DNA of 9,144 nt from Betaproteobacteria bacterium UBA931 (GTDB lineage: Bacteria; Pseudomonadota; Gammaproteobacteria; Burkholderiales; Casimicrobiaceae): the NCBI GenBank assembly GCA_002293615.1, contig DBDN01000036.1:11183-20326 (forward strand), read 5' to 3'. Below, piece by piece: positions 6,636 through 9,144 of this stretch. The notes under the pieces are model-generated. The model ran no database searches, was not told the DNA's origin, and saw only the letters and a list, made by a program, of their open reading frames with translations. Every line of letters begins with the position of its first letter. Positions within the stretch are counted from its first letter, which is position 1. A program made the translations under genes and the position numbers.

Positions 6636-7397
6636 TCAGCGTTTGACCGGTTTGCGCTCCACCTGGGTTACTTTGCCATGGTGCAGGTGGATGGTGGTGA
6701 TGGTGTCGGGATCGCCTTCCGTCGGAAGATAAAACCAGCGTTTCGGCTGCTCGGGTGCCGACGGGTCGCCGGCAGTCATGGGCGGCGGGCCGAGTTTTGT
6801 TTCGATATCGGTTTCAGTCATTCCGGTTTTGATCGCCGTGCGTGCCTGCCCGACAATGCCGAGTGGGGCGGGCATAGCTGCAGGATCCGTCGGCGTGGTC
6901 GGCATGCTGGTATTGGCGGGTGCAACTGCGCCAGGTTCAAGCGCCGGCGCGGCCAGATCTGCAGGGGAAACGGGCATACCAAAATTCTGTGATGGTACTG
7001 CTTGCGGATTTTCAGGAACGTTAACGACAGGCGTCTTTGTCAAATCGATCACTGGCATTTGCGGCGGCTCTGGGGTTGATACTGGAGTGGGCATAGTGCC
7101 GGATACGTTGGATGGCGGAATAGCCGGGGCGGCAGGCTGGGCTGGCATGACCGAAGGTAAGGGTTCGGGCGGCGGTGTTATCGGCGTTAGTTTTGACGGT
7201 TGCGGCTTCATCGGGATGACGGAAACAGTCGATTCATCCTTGCTCATGTTGCGAATTTCTTTTCCTTCTTCGCAGGGAAAGTTCTGATAAAGCGGAACGC
7301 CGCCTTCGCCTTCGCATTTATACATTTCCGCAGCTGTCAGCGGCATCGCGATCAATGGCAGCAAAAGCAACGAGCAAAAAAGATGCGATGTTTTCAT
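6636..7397 (-). CDS. Secreted DUF4124-like protein with proline-rich linker and BamE/SmpA-like C-terminal region
   Basis: Predicted periplasmic protein of 253 residues. A signal peptide covers about 1-23 (MKTSHLF, a leucine-rich core, then LTAA before EMYKC). Residues 23-45 resemble the DUF4124 motif (MYKCEGEGGVPLYQNFPC), with C27 and C42 placed for a disulfide. Residues about 63-178 are a low-complexity linker dense in proline, alanine and threonine. Residues 183-248 (GQARTAIKTGMTETDIETKLG, then RWFYLP and ITTIHLHHGKVTQV) look like the SmpA/BamE fold pattern of G-x-T...LG-P...W-Y...hydrophobic-G-K-V. That last match is by eye only. I chose the ATG at 7397, not the upstream extension of the same frame to 7655, because AGGTGG precedes it, the signal peptide starts there, and the extension overlaps the hydrolase gene. 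Function unknown. It is coupled to dtd by a two-base gap. Confidence 0.8.
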   Translation of the reverse strand: MKTSHLFCSLLLLPLIAMPLTAAEMYKCEGEGGVPLYQNFPCEEGKEIRNMSKDESTVSVIPMKPQPSKLTPITPPPEPLPSVMPAQPAAPAIPPSNVSGTMPTPVSTPEPPQMPVIDLTKTPVVNVPENPQAVPSQNFGMPVSPADLAAPALEPGAVAPANTSMPTTPTDPAAMPAPLGIVGQARTAIKTGMTETDIETKLGPPPMTAGDPSAPEQPKRWFYLPTEGDPDTITTIHLHHGKVTQVERKPVKR

Positions 7398-7431
7398 GAT
7401 GGCCCACCTGTCGGCAAATATGGAAGATTCC

Positions 7432-7460
7432 ATTCTACGTGTTTTCGTACAGATTGTTGA
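7432..7460 (-). promoter_or_regulatory. Candidate promoter for the DUF4124-like gene and dtd
   Basis: On the minus strand TCAACA (7460-7455), 17-base spacer, TAGAAT (7437-7432). The -10 matches five of six, the -35 four of six. The predicted start near 7425 gives a leader of about 28 bases. It lies in the 131-base gap after the hydrolase and would make DUF4124-dtd a separate unit. Confidence 0.4.
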
Positions 7461-7512
7461 TAGGCAGCGGTGTTTTTTGTCACCGGACAAATCTGAACAT
7501 GTCGGCGGAACG

Positions 7513-7532
7513 ATAACGAAGAAAAACGTTAT
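7513..7532 (-). repeat. Short inverted repeat overlapping the hydrolase stop codon
   Basis: Minus-strand ATAACG (7532-7527) and CGTTAT (7518-7513) form a 6-base stem around an eight-base pyrimidine-rich loop. The hydrolase TAA is inside the stem. No T run follows, so terminator function is doubtful. Confidence 0.25.
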
Positions 7533-8161
7533 AGCGCTGCCAATCGTCCCGCAATATGTTGCGCGACAATATCTTGCAGTTGTATCAGCCGACGATGAAA
7601 AAAATGCTCGCAATCGGGAACCACCAATACCGGCAGATGTTGCGGACGCGCCCAATCCAGCACATCGGGAAGCGGAATCACTTCATCGTTTTCGCCGTGA
7701 ACGATGAAAGCGTGCTGCGGTACATTTTCCAGCGCGAAGCGTTTTGCCGCCGCGCCGATTAGTACCATGATCGCGGGTGTTTCTTGTTGCGCGACACGCG
7801 CTTGTACGCAGGTACCGAAAGAAAAACCGGCGAGCGCCAAGGGCAAGTGTCGCGCTTGCGGGTAGCGGCTCCTTGCGTATTCCAAAGCGCATAGCGCGTC
7901 TTCCACCTCGCCGTCGCCGTTTCCCCACACTCCTTCGGACAGCCCAACGCCGCGATAATTAAAACGCACGGCGACAAAGCCAAAATTGAAAAATGTTTTT
8001 GCCAGCGTGTAAACGATTTTGTTATCGAGCGTGCCGCCTTCGAGTGGATTCGGATGCGCGATTAACGCAAGGCCTCGTATTTTGTCCGGCGTATTGACCG
8101 CGATTTCCAGCGCGCCGGCAGGCCCGGCAATGGTGCGGCGCTCAAGCGTTTTAGGCGTCAC
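7529..8161 (-). CDS. Alpha/beta hydrolase (COG2945-like predicted serine hydrolase)
   Basis: Cytoplasmic serine hydrolase of 210 residues; natural substrate unknown. Catalytic triad candidates are S114 in the nucleophile elbow GFSFG (112-116), D159 in HGENDEVIP (155-163) and H186 in CEHFFH (184-189). The stretch HPNPLEGGTLDNKIV (36-50), containing the oxyanion region, and VRFNYRGVGLSEG (65-77) are characteristic of this small cap-less family. It has no signal peptide. The GTG start at 8161 overlaps the ferredoxin stop by four bases (GTGA) and has AAGG eight bases upstream, so the two genes are almost certainly cotranscribed and coupled. The stop is followed by a 131-base gap with its own promoter candidate for the next gene. 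Confidence 0.9.
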   Translation of the reverse strand: MTPKTLERRTIAGPAGALEIAVNTPDKIRGLALIAHPNPLEGGTLDNKIVYTLAKTFFNFGFVAVRFNYRGVGLSEGVWGNGDGEVEDALCALEYARSRYPQARHLPLALAGFSFGTCVQARVAQQETPAIMVLIGAAAKRFALENVPQHAFIVHGENDEVIPLPDVLDWARPQHLPVLVVPDCEHFFHRRLIQLQDIVAQHIAGRLAAL

Positions 8162-8472
8162 ATCAACAACCTTTCCACAATTTTTCCGGAGAGGATATGC
8201 TGCGCAATAATGTCGTCAATATCCTGTTCATTGTGATAGCGATACCAGACACCTTCGGGATAAATGACGAGCGACGGCCCATCGTCGCAATGTCCCAGGC
8301 AGCCGGAGCTGTTGATGCGAATACGTTTTGATTTATGTGGATCAAGGGCTTTTAAGCGGTCTTTGGCATAAAGATAAAGCGCTTCTGCACCTGATGCCGC
8401 GCAACTCCAATTACCGCCCGTATCTGAGCGGCGGTTGCAGCAAAAGAAAAGATGCAAATCGTAGTGACTCAT
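8158..8472 (-). CDS. Thioredoxin-like [2Fe-2S] ferredoxin
   Basis: Small cytoplasmic electron carrier of 104 residues belonging to the thioredoxin-fold [2Fe-2S] ferredoxins (the family of A. aeolicus Fd4 and NuoE-like domains). The cluster ligands are visible: C11 in FFCCNRRSD, C24 in NWSCAASGAEAL (C-x12-C), then C58 and C62 in SGCLGHCDDGP (C-x3-C). C12 is an extra cysteine where many relatives have threonine. IYPEGVWY (70-77) is also typical of the stand-alone family. Electron donor and acceptor are not known. The ATG at 8472 lacks a clear Shine-Dalgarno, but its ATGA overlaps the stop of a small upstream frame by four bases, which could supply ribosomes. A TATAAT at 8537-8532 could alternatively give it its own short-leader transcript. 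The hydrolase follows with a four-base overlap. Confidence 0.92.
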   Translation of the reverse strand: MSHYDLHLFFCCNRRSDTGGNWSCAASGAEALYLYAKDRLKALDPHKSKRIRINSSGCLGHCDDGPSLVIYPEGVWYRYHNEQDIDDIIAQHILSGKIVERLLM

Positions 8473-8752
8473 GATAACGCGATATCAATGTCTTGGAGCG
8501 CCAACGGCAACAGCCGAAAGAAGAGGCTGGGATTATATTGTTTTTTTTTGGTTTTTGCCCGGGAAAATGGCCATGATGAATGCGGTGATAAACAATGAGG
8601 AACAATGCAAACAGAAGCATCACGCCAATATCTTTTTCTGATTTTCCGCTGATGCCAGCAGCTGATACGTGGGCAAAATATATCAACCAATATCGGCGTG
8701 CGTAGCAATACGCTATCAGCGGATAGGCTTTAAAAAACGTTGCGTATCGCAT
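8469..8752 (-). pseudogene. Possible small unrecognised gene interrupted by, or frameshifted at, an A9 tract
   Basis: From the ATG at 8752, preceded by AAGGA four bases upstream, a frame reads MRYATFFKAYPLIAYCYARR and onward, with a hydrophobic stretch VMLLFALFLIVY at about residues 44-55, then HRIHHGHFPGQKPKK. At this point the minus strand has nine consecutive A (8549-8541). Without slippage the frame runs on into the ferredoxin gene. With a -1 shift (or one extra A) it continues KQYNPSLFFRLLPLALQDID and stops at TGA 8471-8469, giving a 94-residue product whose stop overlaps the ferredoxin ATG as ATGA. I do not recognise the protein. It may be a real slippage gene, a decayed gene, a sequencing error in the homopolymer, or chance open frame. 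The coordinates cover the joined version. Confidence 0.3.
8532..8560 (-). promoter_or_regulatory. Candidate promoter for the ferredoxin-hydrolase pair
   Basis: A perfect TATAAT on the minus strand (8537-8532) follows an A-rich spacer; the hexamer 17 bases upstream (GGGCAA, 8560-8555) is a poor -35. The predicted start near 8525 leaves about 50 bases to the ferredoxin ATG. The A9 tract lies inside the spacer, so its length would affect the promoter as well as any reading frame. Confidence 0.35.
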
Positions 8753-8896
8753 GTGTTCCTTAAAGATCCGTCAGTAATCCGGGTTGTCGATTGTTTAAAG
8801 TGAAGCATTATTTTTGACGCAACAGCTTAAAAAAACCAACTGTTTTAATGAGTCTTTTTGGTTATTCAAACGACTTAATTGCTGAAATTATTTTAA

Positions 8897-8924
8897 TAAA
8901 CACATTGGGGATGTGTGCTATATT
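8897..8924 (+). promoter_or_regulatory. Extended -10 promoter candidate, plus strand
   Basis: TGC followed by TATATT (8916-8924) makes an extended -10; TAAACA (8897-8902) sits 16 bases upstream as a weak -35, within an AT-rich stretch. The predicted start near 8931 falls at the foot of the hairpin at 8929-8957. Confidence 0.4.
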
Positions 8925-8928
8925 GAAA

Positions 8929-8957
8929 CGCCTTTTAACGGCTAAAAGCCGGAGGCG
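8929..8957 (+). promoter_or_regulatory. Leader hairpin containing a GGAGG, unknown class
   Basis: CGCCT (8929-8933) pairs with AGGCG (8953-8957), and CGGCT (8939-8943) pairs with the following AGCCG (8947-8951) around an AAA loop; an internal loop of TTTAA faces a single G. The stem holds GGAGG (8951-8955), a strong Shine-Dalgarno sequence, but no usual start codon lies 5-12 bases after it. No T run follows, so it is not an intrinsic terminator. I do not recognise it as a known riboswitch. Confidence 0.4.
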
Positions 8958-9144
8958 GATCATAGAAATTTGTATATGAAAAGCTATTCAGGCGATTCAT
9001 TGGCTGTACATCAAGGCCGAGTGATAATTGCCCCTGTTAGCGCAGACGCGTTGCCGGCGATATGGTTGGATCACCGGCATCAACACTGACTGATTCGCAG
9101 GCAAAACCTAGCCTGTATCAATTCGAAACTATACTTTTTGCTTG

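Larger units (their letters stand above)
8753..9144. other. AT-rich right-edge region without a convincing gene
   Basis: No reading frame here has both length and a good start. A 37-codon plus-strand frame (8976-9089, MKSYSGDSLAVH...) has GGAGG 20 bases upstream, too far for normal use. An ATG at 9062 opens a frame that is still open at the window edge (MVGSPASTLTDSQAKPS...), but it has no Shine-Dalgarno and only 27 codons are visible. The region probably holds the control sequences of a plus-strand gene to the right and the upstream flank of the ferredoxin cluster. Confidence 0.5.

Noticed and set aside
6778..7287. 169-codon plus-strand frame rich in glycine
   Set aside because: It is the antisense image of the proline-rich linker of the DUF4124-like gene; glycine richness follows from proline codons on the other strand.
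7398..7655. 86-codon N-terminal extension of the DUF4124-like gene
   Set aside because: The signal peptide and a good AGGTGG site mark the ATG at 7397, and the extension overlaps the hydrolase gene and a promoter candidate.
9068..9075. GGATCACC, as at the 3' end of 16S rRNA
   Set aside because: Only eight bases match and no flanking rRNA sequence is present; chance.
8976..9089. 37-codon plus-strand frame after the leader hairpin
   Set aside because: The GGAGG is 20 bases from the ATG, too far, and the peptide has no recognisable feature. It could still be a leader peptide, but I cannot support it as a gene.

Overview
The window looks like an ordinary chromosomal stretch of a Gram-negative proteobacterium. 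A betaproteobacterium is my best guess; no rRNA or other marker is present to prove it. The reasons are a proteobacterial gene set (CcmI cytochrome c maturation factor, HemY-type protoporphyrinogen oxidase, MaeB-type malic enzyme, thioredoxin-like [2Fe-2S] ferredoxin), Shine-Dalgarno-led genes with ATG and GTG starts, and moderate base composition. I see no transposase, integrase, CRISPR array or phage gene.

Left block, minus strand (read from right to left): a putative Na+/H+ antiporter (5250 to 3970), then 25 bases further on a two-domain malic enzyme (maeB, 3944 to 1659), then after 177 bases ccmI (1481 to 585), then after 57 bases the start of protoporphyrinogen oxidase (527 to the left edge, cut off). 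ccmI and hemG make a small heme/cytochrome c pair: one finishes protoporphyrin, the other chaperones apocytochrome c before heme attachment. ccmI is not beside other ccm genes inside this window.

Middle: tRNA-Ser(GGA) on the plus strand (5460-5550) with a good promoter, divergent from the antiporter promoter. It is followed by a YjbR/MmcQ-family gene (5757-6149) that converges on the next block.

Right block, minus strand: a small unrecognised reading frame interrupted by an A9 tract (8752 to 8469), a thioredoxin-like [2Fe-2S] ferredoxin (8472 to 8158), an alpha/beta hydrolase (8161 to 7529, 4-base overlap), a secreted DUF4124-like protein with a proline-rich linker (7397 to 6636), and dtd, the D-aminoacyl-tRNA deacylase (6633 to 6181, 2 bases after the previous stop). 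The tight junctions suggest translational coupling within ferredoxin-hydrolase and DUF4124-dtd. An internal promoter probably separates the two pairs.

Right edge (8753-9144): AT-rich, no convincing gene. It holds a plus-strand extended -10 promoter candidate followed at once by a stable hairpin containing a GGAGG, perhaps the leader of a gene beyond the window.

I did not find a convincing undescribed multi-gene system. The points most worth checking are the A9 frameshift candidate joined to the ferredoxin start, the promoter-hairpin leader at the right edge, and the DUF4124/BamE-like architecture coupled to dtd.
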